The position numbers and the translations under genes were made by a program. DNA of 64,000 bases from Treponema sp. (lineage in GTDB: Bacteria; Spirochaetota; Spirochaetia; Treponematales; Treponemataceae): NCBI GenBank assembly GCA_016294105.1, contig JAEDCN010000002.1, forward strand, positions 62,001-126,000, given 5' to 3'. Below are positions 51,534-59,542 of the stretch, piece by piece; position 1 is the first letter of the stretch; every line of letters begins with the position of its first letter. A model generated the notes under the pieces. The model was given only the letters and a program-made list of their open reading frames with translations. It was not told the origin of the DNA and made no database searches.

Positions 51534-53111
51534 TCAGAACAGGGACAAGCCCAGATGCAGGGAGGGCAGAAACTCCCCACTGAGAAAATTCCCAGTGTCC
51601 AGAAGATTCCCTGTGAGCAGGTAGGTTGTCTGAACCCTAATGTAGAGCATATCCAACAGGTTCACCCTCGTTCCAACCTGCACTTGCCAGCAAAAGTCCT
51701 TTGCGATAGGTTCGCCTCCACCTTCTTTGTTTTCGGAAATATAGTAGAGGCCAATGCCAGTCCCTGCATAGCAGACGACGTGGGGAATCAGTTGACACCC
51801 CAAGGATCCCTCCAGTATCAGAGAGTGCTGGGTGAGAGTCCGTGTCTCATGTGCCAGCTCCTGGTATGAGTTGTAGCCGATGGAGACAGTCTGGCTGGAG
51901 CTGCCTTCCTGCTGCATCTGTCGTCTGCGGTAGGACAGGGCTATGATGCCAGGGAAGGGGACGGTGGTATAATCTGAATCTTCCCAGCTGAGGGAAAAAC
52001 CAAAATTTTCCTTATCTCCCAGCTTGATTTTTTGCCGAAAAAGATCAGCGGGAAAGAGGTAACCAAAACTAATAACATATTTTCCATAGAATTGAGGTAA
52101 AGAGAAGGATGAGAAATCGAAATTATGGGGACGAAGCAAGACTCTGGCTCCCAAATATTCTTTCTTACCAGTGATTGACTGCCAGTCGGAAAGCCACTGA
52201 AATCTATAAAATAAGCCGAAGGCTAGGGGACTTTGCTTTGTGAAGGAAAAGTCAATGCCAGGGGTACATTCCAAGACTGGATTTTTGTTTCTGATGCCAA
52301 TACCACCTTCGATGTAAGGCTGGAATCGCCACAGTGTCATGGTGGCACCTGTCAGGAAGGTGAAATCAAAGGTTTTTTGCTCCAGAATATTCCCTTGGAT
52401 TTCGATTTTACCTCCCCAATAAAAGATATTATTCCAATCTCCCAGCCAGAAAGTGGGCAGGAGAATACCAAAGGAAAGGTTATGCTGCTCCAGGATTTTC
52501 TGAGCTTGCAGCAAGTTCCCGCCACCCACGAAAATTCCTCCCATGGGAGCGTTCTCTTGGGCATTCAAAAAGCCTGAGAGGGACAGTTTCCGTATGGCTG
52601 GTTGGCTGGGGCTTTTATTCTTAATTTTAATGTTATCCATCCATAGCGTTTTAGTGGATTCAATATGAATCAATTCTACATAGAGCCTACAGTTTTTAGC
52701 GGAGTTATTATTTTCCGGCTTGATTGAACCAATGAGCATGAGGTCTGCCCCTGTTTCATTCGCTAGGCGTTTTGCTGTTTCCTCGCTGGCCCAGATTTGC
52801 TGTTCCTCTCGTTCCTGACGAACTCTGTTGCGCTCCAAAGAGCCTGCTACTAAATCTATTTGCTTGTATTTTTTGAATGCCGTTTCAAATTCCTTAGTGA
52901 GACTGGCGGTGTCGATAGATATGGTGTAATCCTTTGTGAAGGGCTCAACAATAACTACAGGTTTCTCGTTCTCCTGAAGATAATTGTTGACATCAACAGA
53001 TTCCATGCACTTTTCAACCAATTCCTTGGCAGCTTGTGCATAATCATTAGCAAACCCTGCATGTAACCCCAGAAAAAATCCCACAAAAACTATTACAATA
53101 AATCTCTTCAT
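51534..53111 (-). CDS. LpoB-like domain fused to an outer-membrane beta-barrel
   Basis: 525 residues. The signal peptide (MKRFIVIVFVGFFLGLHAG) is cleaved by signal peptidase I; no lipobox. Residues about 20-165 are an LpoB-like domain; the helix/strand from RQEREEQQ to MLIGSIK is 31/34 identical to the lipoprotein at 40830. Residues about 185-525 alternate short aromatic beta strands ending in a terminal Phe (LHLGLSLF), as in 12-14-strand outer-membrane barrels. The barrel would replace the lipid anchor. TATGGT promoter with the shared palindrome; AGGAG before ATG 53111. Role inferred: tethering a peptidoglycan-synthesis activator to the outer membrane. Confidence 0.78.
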   Translation of the reverse strand: MKRFIVIVFVGFFLGLHAGFANDYAQAAKELVEKCMESVDVNNYLQENEKPVVIVEPFTKDYTISIDTASLTKEFETAFKKYKQIDLVAGSLERNRVRQEREEQQIWASEETAKRLANETGADLMLIGSIKPENNNSAKNCRLYVELIHIESTKTLWMDNIKIKNKSPSQPAIRKLSLSGFLNAQENAPMGGIFVGGGNLLQAQKILEQHNLSFGILLPTFWLGDWNNIFYWGGKIEIQGNILEQKTFDFTFLTGATMTLWRFQPYIEGGIGIRNKNPVLECTPGIDFSFTKQSPLAFGLFYRFQWLSDWQSITGKKEYLGARVLLRPHNFDFSSFSLPQFYGKYVISFGYLFPADLFRQKIKLGDKENFGFSLSWEDSDYTTVPFPGIIALSYRRRQMQQEGSSSQTVSIGYNSYQELAHETRTLTQHSLILEGSLGCQLIPHVVCYAGTGIGLYYISENKEGGGEPIAKDFCWQVQVGTRVNLLDMLYIRVQTTYLLTGNLLDTGNFLSGEFLPSLHLGLSLF

Positions 53112-53130
53112 GAATAATCTCCTGTTTTTC

Positions 53131-53174
53131 ACCATACCACACGAAGTCGTGAAACTGGTCGCTTTTTAGGCGAC
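53131..53174 (-). promoter_or_regulatory. Palindrome-linked promoter of the LpoB-barrel gene
   Basis: Minus strand palindrome GTCGCCTAAAAAGCGAC (53158-53174), 20 nt from its GCGACC edge to TATGGT (53131-53136). TGTGG precedes the -10 box as at 55628. Confidence 0.5.
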
Positions 53175-53202
53175 TTTTTTGGGGTGAGTGGGAGGGGTTA
53201 CA

Positions 53203-53910
53203 TCAATCCAGCAAATTCAAAGACAATGAATAGGTTTTTACTGAGATTGAGGGATTGGCCTTGCAGGCTTCCTCCAGCTTCTTTTTCTTGTCTTTCCCGG
53301 CGATTATCATTCCCTGAAAAGAGATTTTTTCTTTGTCACACAGCGTCTGCAACTGCGAAACATGGGTGGACATCTCAAAAAACAACTGTCCAGCGTCCTT
53401 TCCTTTTCTGTCAAGCATGATGCCCAGGACGTGCCGTTCTGACTTGTTCTCAAGGAAGATGAATCCATCCCTCTGGGCTATCTTGCTCTGGGTGTATCCG
53501 GGAAAGAGCTTGGCAAATTGCTGGAGGAACAGGGCTTGCAAAGTATTGTCGTCTAGCATCCTGGTGATGTCCACGTTGGCCGGATTTTTATGGAGGATGA
53601 CCTGCGGCTTTTTGAAGTGATAGCTACGCAGATACTCGATATATTTTTTCAGGCCGTTTCTGGCGGTTCCGTTGTCCCAAAAGACATGCTCATATTTCCC
53701 GCCAACCAGATAGTCCTCCAGAATTGCCTCCAGCTTTGGAATGTCGTCTACAGAGCAGGTGAAGAAGTCGAGCATATCATTAGTGTCAGAAAAATACTTT
53801 GCCTGAATTCTGTTGACCCCAGAGGTATAGGAATTTGCTGTGCCGACTGCCTTGCCGTCCTTGTTTACGAGCCATGTCTTGAAACTGTTTTTGCGCTGGG
53901 TAGCGTTCAT
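53203..53910 (-). CDS. NucS-like PD-(D/E)XK nuclease-fold protein
   Basis: 235 residues, cytoplasmic. The N-terminal 90 residues resemble a domain found in front of restriction-type nucleases (FKTWLVNKDGKAVGTANSY, NGLKKYIEYLRSY). The C-terminal 100 look like a NucS/DUF91-type nuclease core: RDGFIFLENK, then GIMLDRKGKDAGQLFFEM where VELKxG is usual, then FQGMIIAGKD and a final ISVKTYSLSLNL strand. The Glu of ExK is Asp here, so activity is uncertain. GGAGG ribosome site. It is last of the leftward set from 55495. Confidence 0.6.
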   Translation of the reverse strand: MNATQRKNSFKTWLVNKDGKAVGTANSYTSGVNRIQAKYFSDTNDMLDFFTCSVDDIPKLEAILEDYLVGGKYEHVFWDNGTARNGLKKYIEYLRSYHFKKPQVILHKNPANVDITRMLDDNTLQALFLQQFAKLFPGYTQSKIAQRDGFIFLENKSERHVLGIMLDRKGKDAGQLFFEMSTHVSQLQTLCDKEKISFQGMIIAGKDKKKKLEEACKANPSISVKTYSLSLNLLD

Positions 53911-53980
53911 GATGTTCCTCCTTTGTTATTTGAAGAGAGAGCTGATTGTCCCTGTGAATTTAGGAACTGTATATATTTTC

Positions 53981-54268
53981 TTACACCTGATATATAGGTT
54001 TTGATGGTATCGTCTGAAATATTTTGTTTCTGAGCCATTCGATGTATTCCGTAAGATTTGGGTGTTTTGCAGGATGGTTTACATTTTTCGTGTCATCCTC
54101 ATATTCTTGATGCCCACATTGGAGATTTGTACACTTACAAAAAAAGGCCATTTTTTTAAACCAGTTCCAAATCATATTCACAATGGGGCAAATACCAAAA
54201 GATTCTACTGTCCATCCCTCATCTTCAATTCCTTCTGCAACGAAGCGATTCACATCGAAATTATCCAT
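53981..54268 (-). CDS. Small protein of unknown function
   Basis: 95 residues beginning MDNFDVNRFVAEGIEDEGW. It contains a Cys/His cluster (CKCTNLQCGH) that could bind zinc. GAGGAA lies 9 nt upstream. It is placed 21 bases after the Zn-ribbon nuclease gene and before the NucS-like gene, and is probably co-transcribed with both. No family recognised. Confidence 0.55.
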   Translation of the reverse strand: MDNFDVNRFVAEGIEDEGWTVESFGICPIVNMIWNWFKKMAFFCKCTNLQCGHQEYEDDTKNVNHPAKHPNLTEYIEWLRNKIFQTIPSKPIYQV

Positions 54269-54289
54269 CTGTTTTTCTTCCTCTAAAAG

Positions 54290-55495
54290 CTACACTGGTT
54301 TGATTTCAATGCCAGCCTTGGTGGCATACTGTATGAAACTATTGAAATTGTCTGGAGTCCATTGGGTTGAGACGACGACTTGTTCTCCACTTGCAAGATG
54401 AAGCGGATGCTTGTTGAAGCGATTCCCATTCCATTGTGCTTCTGTGACATCCTGCGGTAACCTGATGCATTTTCCAAAGCCAGGTTTTCCGGCCTCATCA
54501 GGGAAGATATTGTACAGTTCGGAATAGGAAATTGTTGGGTACATAGAAATGTATTTGGAAACAACCGCATAGGCTGTGGGACATTTACCTCCTGTAATAT
54601 TGCCATCCACAGAGTATTGGGTGTTGTCCTTTGCACCTGCTGGCTTTATATCGGGAGCAGCCTTGCCACCAGCTGGCGGTATCACAGGCACTGCTACCTT
54701 CTTACCCACCGTTATAACAATTTCCTTCAGAGCCTGCTCAATTTCCGTTTGTGAGTAGGTTACTGCAAGCTGTTCCTGCAAAATCTGACGTACAAATTCA
54801 GCCGTCACTTTTTGCTGTATGGCATGGATGTTGTCCTTCTCTTTTTTCCTTTTTTGAATGAAATCCTTGACATTCTGCCGATTGAAGGAACCTTTGCTGA
54901 ACAATTCTACAAATTTGATTCCGTCTGGATTATCCTTGGTAAACTCGATTTCCAAGAAGGACTGATTATCATCATCTTTGTCTGTGTCATAGTCGTAAAT
55001 GTATAGTTTATTGCAAATGAGAATACCAATATCTACTTTCAACAACTTTAAGTAACTGAAAAGTTGTTCATACCCTGTCAATATTGTGTGCTGTTTCAAT
55101 TCCACCACAAAGAGGTCTCGATTTTCTTGGGTGGAACGAATGATGATGTCAGGAATAACTCGAGAGGTTGCACCAATTTGCATGGTTCTGTGAGCGTCAA
55201 CTTCTTTTAGTAGTTTACTGTAACCGAATATCTCTGCAAACAAATTTTCCCAATCTTGTTGAATAATCTTTTCAGGGGCAGTTTGATTCTTGTTGTAATA
55301 TTCAATCAGAAAATTCCATTTCTCTAGTATATCCATCTTCAATCCCCCTGGTTTTTTTTTGCCTTTATCCATATTTTGGTATTGAAACTCCACGTAATTA
55401 CATTTGGCATTGCTACATTCATAGAGAAGTTTTTTGTTTTTGGAAAACATTAGGTCTTCCCCACACATTGGACACTTTCCACAATCATCATCCAT
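54290..55495 (-). CDS. Zinc-ribbon / restriction-endonuclease-fold protein
   Basis: 401 residues. N-terminal zinc ribbon (CGKCPMCGEDL ... CSNAKCNY, about 5-40), then a PD-(D/E)XK domain like the N-terminus of type I restriction HsdR (PDIIIRSTQENRDLFVVELKQ, about 125-150: Asp and ExK present), a helical linker, and a C-terminal domain (YSVDGNITGGKCPTAYAVV ... VVVSTQWTPDNFNSFIQYA) seen in other phage or restriction-linked proteins. AGGAGG precedes ATG 55495. Nuclease activity on foreign DNA is inferred. Promoter with the shared palindrome, 130 nt upstream. Confidence 0.75.
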   Translation of the reverse strand: MDDDCGKCPMCGEDLMFSKNKKLLYECSNAKCNYVEFQYQNMDKGKKKPGGLKMDILEKWNFLIEYYNKNQTAPEKIIQQDWENLFAEIFGYSKLLKEVDAHRTMQIGATSRVIPDIIIRSTQENRDLFVVELKQHTILTGYEQLFSYLKLLKVDIGILICNKLYIYDYDTDKDDDNQSFLEIEFTKDNPDGIKFVELFSKGSFNRQNVKDFIQKRKKEKDNIHAIQQKVTAEFVRQILQEQLAVTYSQTEIEQALKEIVITVGKKVAVPVIPPAGGKAAPDIKPAGAKDNTQYSVDGNITGGKCPTAYAVVSKYISMYPTISYSELYNIFPDEAGKPGFGKCIRLPQDVTEAQWNGNRFNKHPLHLASGEQVVVSTQWTPDNFNSFIQYATKAGIEIKPV

Positions 55496-55627
55496 CTTCG
55501 TTCCTCCTTCACTTAAGCCTTTCCAGCTCCGTGATTTATACATTATACTACAGGAATTTTACACTGAAAAGAAAAAAAATACACGATACAATCGATCTTG
55601 TCCTTTTCTCCCTGTGCTCTTGGCTAT

Positions 55628-55671
55628 AGAATACCACAATGAGTCGTGGGTGTGGTCGCTTTTTAGGCGAC
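55628..55671 (-). promoter_or_regulatory. Palindrome-linked promoter of the zinc-ribbon nuclease gene
   Basis: Minus strand palindrome GTCGCCTAAAAAGCGAC (55655-55671), 20 nt from its GCGACC edge to TATTCT (55628-55633). Leader of about 125 nt. Confidence 0.5.
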
Positions 55672-55732
55672 TTTTCTATTTGGGGAAGGGGAATGTCCAT
55701 CCTGCCGTCCAAAGATGACACTTGATCTGTTA

Positions 55733-55781
55733 GAAGAAAAAATGATCCCACAACGATCCTAAGAAGAGATTATTGTGGGAT
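55733..55781 (-). terminator. Terminator after the small lipoprotein gene
   Basis: ATCCCACAA (55745-55753)/TTGTGGGAT (55773-55781), T-run on the minus strand (55737-55742). Confidence 0.8.
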
Positions 55782-55799
55782 TGTGTTGTTCTTTTATTA

Positions 55800-56303
55800 C
55801 TAATTGAATATTGGAATTGTTTGTTGAACAATGTTACCAGTAGCATCGATAAATGCCATTGTCTGTGTCTGATACATCCATTTCAATGTCAATACATCTC
55901 CAGCTTTTAAATCAGATAACTTTGTTAATCTAAGTTCTGTAGATTTATATTGAATTTTTGAACCCACAACCACTGGACATAAAATTGTGAAAACAATTGG
56001 TTTATCTGTCAATTTTACATATAATGGATTTACATACTTACTATCGGGAATCCCTGTAAGGAAGGAGGCAGCACTATATTTTATATAAGCACCTGTTGCC
56101 TCTCCATTGACATGAGTAACAAACAATGAACCTACATTTGGATCTTTCGTAAGATTTAATGCGATTGTATCATCAGCCTCTAATCCATATTGTGCAACTT
56201 CTGCACTCGCACACCCCGTCAGGGAAACCAGTCCCAGCACTGCCATCACCAGTAGGGCGGCAACAAGTCCGCCTCCCAGTCCATTCTTCTTCAAAGCTTT
56301 CAT
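55800..56303 (-). CDS. Small lipoprotein of unknown function
   Basis: 167 residues, signal peptide with lipobox SLTGC (Cys31). The mature domain is beta-rich (IALNLTKDPNVGSLFVTHVN, VLTLKWMYQTQTMAFID) and resembles small ligand- or surface-type lipoproteins, but no family is named. AGGAGGAGC lies before ATG 56303. It is divergent from the XRE regulator, with palindromes between, and is followed by its own terminator. Confidence 0.7.
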   Translation of the reverse strand: MKALKKNGLGGGLVAALLVMAVLGLVSLTGCASAEVAQYGLEADDTIALNLTKDPNVGSLFVTHVNGEATGAYIKYSAASFLTGIPDSKYVNPLYVKLTDKPIVFTILCPVVVGSKIQYKSTELRLTKLSDLKAGDVLTLKWMYQTQTMAFIDATGNIVQQTIPIFN

Positions 56304-56405
56304 AAAAGCTCCTCCTTCGTTCCAGCAAAAGCAAAAAGCGTTCACCAGAAAACTATTCTATAAAATCATGTCTTTTATGCTGAATTGCAACAGAAACATG
56401 ATTCT

Positions 56406-56478
56406 ATCGATATTTTTGCACATTATAATATCGATGTCAATGTGAAACTAAATAGATTAAACATTATATTATAATGTG
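56406..56478. promoter_or_regulatory. Operator-like palindromes upstream of XRE regulator
   Basis: ATCGATATT (56406-56414)/AATATCGAT (56427-56435) and CACATTATAATA (56419-56430)/TATTATAATGTG (56467-56478); the latter overlaps palindrome ACATTATATTATAATGT (56461-56477). Located between the divergent lipoprotein and XRE genes. Confidence 0.6.
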
Positions 56479-56510
56479 AATGAATGAGGCTTTAGATTCA
56501 TAATACAAGA

Positions 56511-56840
56511 ATGTCTCTGCAACAAACCTTCATTGCCAACCTTCGCTATTTCCGCAAAAAACGAGGGCTGACTCAAAAGGATTTATCCGTCTACCTGAAC
56601 AAGGGCTACAACTACATCAACTGCATAGAAGGCGGCAACTCCTTTCCGCCGCCTGATGTGATAGACCAAATTGCCAAGATTCTGGAAATTGACCCAGCCC
56701 AGCTTTTCCTCAGGGACGGTTCTCCTGAAAGCCTCCGTCATAATGGCAGCCAGCAGTTCTCCCAAGAAATTACCGACCAAATTATCAGCCGTCTGAAGGA
56801 TGTTATTGCTCAAGAGGTTCGCCAAAGCCTCAATCCATAG
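56511..56840 (+). CDS. XRE-family transcriptional regulator
   Basis: 109 residues. HTH of the Cro/C1 type (about 10-62: RKKRGLTQKDLSVYLNKGYNY, VIDQIAKILEIDPAQLF). The C-terminal helix is amphipathic, for dimerisation. Paralogue of the 27538 regulator. It likely binds the palindromes directly upstream and controls itself and the divergent lipoprotein. No clear Shine-Dalgarno sequence. Confidence 0.88.
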   Translation: MSLQQTFIANLRYFRKKRGLTQKDLSVYLNKGYNYINCIEGGNSFPPPDVIDQIAKILEIDPAQLFLRDGSPESLRHNGSQQFSQEITDQIISRLKDVIAQEVRQSLNP

Positions 56841-56891
56841 CTTCATCTTCCCAATCCCCTCGTCTTGTACACTATAGCACAGCCACATAAC

Positions 56892-56915
56892 AAAAAAGTC
56901 GCCTGGGAGGCGACT
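56892..56915. terminator. Bidirectional hairpin between XRE and pyrophosphatase genes
   Basis: AGTCGCCT (56897-56904)/AGGCGACT (56908-56915), A-run to the left (T-run on the minus strand) and a T-rich stretch to the right. Sequence is related to the 51501-51522 terminator. Confidence 0.7.
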
Positions 56916-56984
56916 TTGGAATTTTTTTGAAGAAAAATAATTTAGGGTGCAGCCATTATGCCACACCCTTGGGTTGCATCTTTT

Positions 56985-58640
56985 TTAAGCGTTTTCCAAC
57001 TTTTCAATTTGTTCAGAAAGCAGGGGAATCAGCTGCTTTTTGCGGGATACAATATCCTTCAAAATGAAGATGTTTTCGTGGTCCGTGCGGGGAATCTCCA
57101 TCACCTGCAGGAAGGCAGGCTCTGCTGCCACCAACATAATACTGGTGAGATGGATGATGTCTGTTACCATTAGGGCAGAGAAGAGGCAGCTGCGGCTGGA
57201 ACGTACAGACTCCAGCATCTTGAAGAATTCTTCTTTTCGCTCCAGAATCTCGGAGGGAGAGCTTACTTCAATCTGACTTACAGTGAACTTGTGGCCCTTC
57301 TCGTTGAATTCCTTCATATCCTGCTTGGTAACAGCCTCGGCACTGCGACCCTTTAAGCTGCTAGAAGCGGTAATGATATCCTGTCCCAAGGTCTGGATGT
57401 CCAGATTGGTGATGTTGGAAAGATATTCCGCTGTCTCCCGATCTTCATCGGTGGTGGTGGCAGACTGCAGCACCAGTGTGTCGGTGAGGATTCCGCACAG
57501 GAGGATGCAGGCAATCTCCCGAGGAATGGACACGTGGTACTGGCGGTACAGGTTAGTAACGATGGTACAGGTGGCACCCACTGGTCGGTTGATAAAGGTA
57601 ATAGGGTAGCGGGTAGAAAAGCTTCCCAAGCGGTGATGGTCAATTACCTCCCGAATCTTGTAGTTTTCCAAGCCTTCCACAGCCTGAGACAGCTCATTGT
57701 GGTCCACAAGGCATACCTCGATGGAAGCCTCGTTCAAAAGGTCGCTTTCAGAAATAACTCCCACAATGGTGTTGTTGTCATCAACTACTGGCAGGGTACC
57801 TCCTGGTGCGCGCTGCAGGATGGGGCGTACCTTCTTGATGGTATCGTTGATATTCAAGGGAGCCAGCTCCTGATTTGCCATGGAGGACACAGGAGAAGAA
57901 TAGATAATGAGCATGGAGGTGGCAGAGGTGTCGTAGGGGCTAATCAACAGGGACACACCATTCTTTTCTGCCAGCTCCCGAATTCCCTTGTCGGGAGTGT
58001 AGCCAGAGGTGATGATAATTGCCCGCACCTTTTCCATGGTGCAGTATTCCTGAATTTCCTTGCGGTCTCCAGTAATAACGATAGTATTTTCTGGGGCATG
58101 CATTGCCAGTCGCTTCTTAAAGGTTTCGAACTGGGAGCCTGCCACCAAGGTAAAGCTTTTGAAAAGCTCATCTTCGTTAAAGGTGATTACTGGCTGGGCA
58201 GAAAGCGTTTCGCTAATCAAACCGATAGAGGTGGTGATGGCTGCTGACTTTTCTGGATTTACAATCTTCAGCACATTTTTTGCAAAGGCACTGTAGTGCA
58301 GCAATGAAACATATTGATTATCTTCCTTTACAACAGGCAGCACCTTTCTGTCTCGTTCCTCCATGGCATTTACTGCCTTCCACAGGGAGGTGTCATAGCT
58401 TACGGTCTCACAGTTGTGGGTCATGTAATAGCTTACCTTGGGGATAAGGTCTGGAACATACTGTGGCGCGGGAACGGAAAATCTTCCCAGAATATATTCA
58501 GTCTGGGGAGAAAGATTTCCTGCTCGAGCTGCCACATATTCAGGATGGCCCATAAGTTGCTTCAGCCGAGCGTAGGCAGTGGCCGATATGATGGAATCTG
58601 AGTCGGGATTGCGATGCCCGATAACATATACTGTTTTCAT
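56985..58640 (-). CDS. Manganese-dependent inorganic pyrophosphatase with CBS and DRTGG domains
   Basis: 551 residues. Family II DHH pyrophosphatase split by a regulatory insert: N-terminal GHRNPDSDS metal site, CBS pair (about 70-130 and 245-305), DRTGG domain between them, then VDHNELSQAVEG, EVIDHH and DHHA2 with SSRSCLFSAL. It hydrolyses pyrophosphate in the cytoplasm; CBS domains bind adenine nucleotides and tune activity in homologues. The length is typical of the long form. Promoter TTGTTA-17-TACACT; GAGGAG before the ATG. Confidence 0.94.
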   Translation of the reverse strand: MKTVYVIGHRNPDSDSIISATAYARLKQLMGHPEYVAARAGNLSPQTEYILGRFSVPAPQYVPDLIPKVSYYMTHNCETVSYDTSLWKAVNAMEERDRKVLPVVKEDNQYVSLLHYSAFAKNVLKIVNPEKSAAITTSIGLISETLSAQPVITFNEDELFKSFTLVAGSQFETFKKRLAMHAPENTIVITGDRKEIQEYCTMEKVRAIIITSGYTPDKGIRELAEKNGVSLLISPYDTSATSMLIIYSSPVSSMANQELAPLNINDTIKKVRPILQRAPGGTLPVVDDNNTIVGVISESDLLNEASIEVCLVDHNELSQAVEGLENYKIREVIDHHRLGSFSTRYPITFINRPVGATCTIVTNLYRQYHVSIPREIACILLCGILTDTLVLQSATTTDEDRETAEYLSNITNLDIQTLGQDIITASSSLKGRSAEAVTKQDMKEFNEKGHKFTVSQIEVSSPSEILERKEEFFKMLESVRSSRSCLFSALMVTDIIHLTSIMLVAAEPAFLQVMEIPRTDHENIFILKDIVSRKKQLIPLLSEQIEKLENA

Positions 58641-58689
58641 GGGGTGAAAATCTCCTCATTGTGATAGTTAAGATCGATATTATTGTAAT

Positions 58690-58718
58690 AGTGTATCATT
58701 ATTATAATTGTGTAACAA
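58690..58718 (-). promoter_or_regulatory. Pyrophosphatase promoter
   Basis: Minus strand TTGTTA (58713-58718), 17-nt spacer, TACACT (58690-58695). Confidence 0.55.
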
Positions 58719-58737
58719 GTACAAATTTTTTATCGTA

Positions 58738-58766
58738 TTGTAAAAAAAAGTCTAAACGATTAAAAT
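58738..58766 (+). promoter_or_regulatory. adk promoter
   Basis: TTGTAA (58738-58743), 17-nt spacer, TAAAAT (58761-58766); leader of about 55 nt. Confidence 0.55.
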
Positions 58767-58828
58767 AGTTGTCAGAGATTAGATGCAGGAATCATGTTGA
58801 AGTCAACCTCATCTATTTGGAGGAAAGT

Positions 58829-59458
58829 ATGAATTTTATTTTTTTAGGCCCTCCCGGAGCAGGAAAGGGAACCTTGGCCGCTAAGGTTGCTGTGGAATAC
58901 GGTATTCCCCACATTTCTACCGGAGATATTTTCCGTACCGCAATCAAAAACCAGACTCCACTGGGAGTAAGGGTAAAGGCAATCATTGATTCTGGAGCCT
59001 TGGTAAGCGATGATTTGACTGTTGAGCTGGTAAAAGATCGATTGTCCCAAGCAGATGTAGCCAATGGCTTTATTCTGGATGGCTTCCCCAGAACAATTCC
59101 CCAGGCCGAGGCTCTGGAAGGAATTGCCAAGGTAGATGCAGTGGTAAACTTTGACATTGCTGATGAAGGTGTAGTGGAGCGACTTTCAGGCCGTCGTGTG
59201 TGCAAGGGCTGTGGTCAGAACTTCCATGTTACCTTTTTGCCTCCTGCCAAGGAAAACACCTGCGACGCCTGCGGGGCTGAACTGTATACCCGTGACGACG
59301 ACCAGGTGGAAGCAATCTCCCACCGCTTGGTAGTATACCGTCAGCAGACTGCTCCCCTCATCGATTTCTATCGGGAACGGGACAAGATTGTAGACATTGA
59401 CGCTCGCCCCGCCACAGAAGCTATCCTGAACCAGTTCCGGGACAAGTTCAAGAAATAA
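58829..59458 (+). CDS. adk: Adenylate kinase
   Basis: 209 residues. Converts AMP and ATP to two ADP. P-loop GPPGAGKGT, STGDIFR, LDGFPRT, and a zinc-type lid with four Cys (CKGCG ... CDACG). This is the long-lid form with a structural metal. GGAGG precedes ATG 58829; the longer in-frame start at 58769 has no ribosome site. Own promoter and terminator. Confidence 0.96.
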   Translation: MNFIFLGPPGAGKGTLAAKVAVEYGIPHISTGDIFRTAIKNQTPLGVRVKAIIDSGALVSDDLTVELVKDRLSQADVANGFILDGFPRTIPQAEALEGIAKVDAVVNFDIADEGVVERLSGRRVCKGCGQNFHVTFLPPAKENTCDACGAELYTRDDDQVEAISHRLVVYRQQTAPLIDFYRERDKIVDIDARPATEAILNQFRDKFKK

Positions 59459-59487
59459 GTTTTTCTTATTGAATAAGTTATATGCTC

Positions 59488-59526
59488 CCAGTTGAAGCAA
59501 TTTGTTTCAGCTGGGATTTTTTTTGC
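59488..59526 (+). terminator. Intrinsic terminator after adk
   Basis: CCCAGTTGAA (59488-59497)/TTTCAGCTGGG (59506-59516), followed by T8. Confidence 0.85.
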
Positions 59527-59542
59527 AGGGTAAGACAATCTC

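Noticed and set aside
53158..53180. GTCGC/GCGAC hairpins read as ordinary terminators
   Set aside because: The T-run lies on the plus strand although all neighbouring genes run on the minus strand, and separate true terminators exist at 51493-51524 and 55733-55781.
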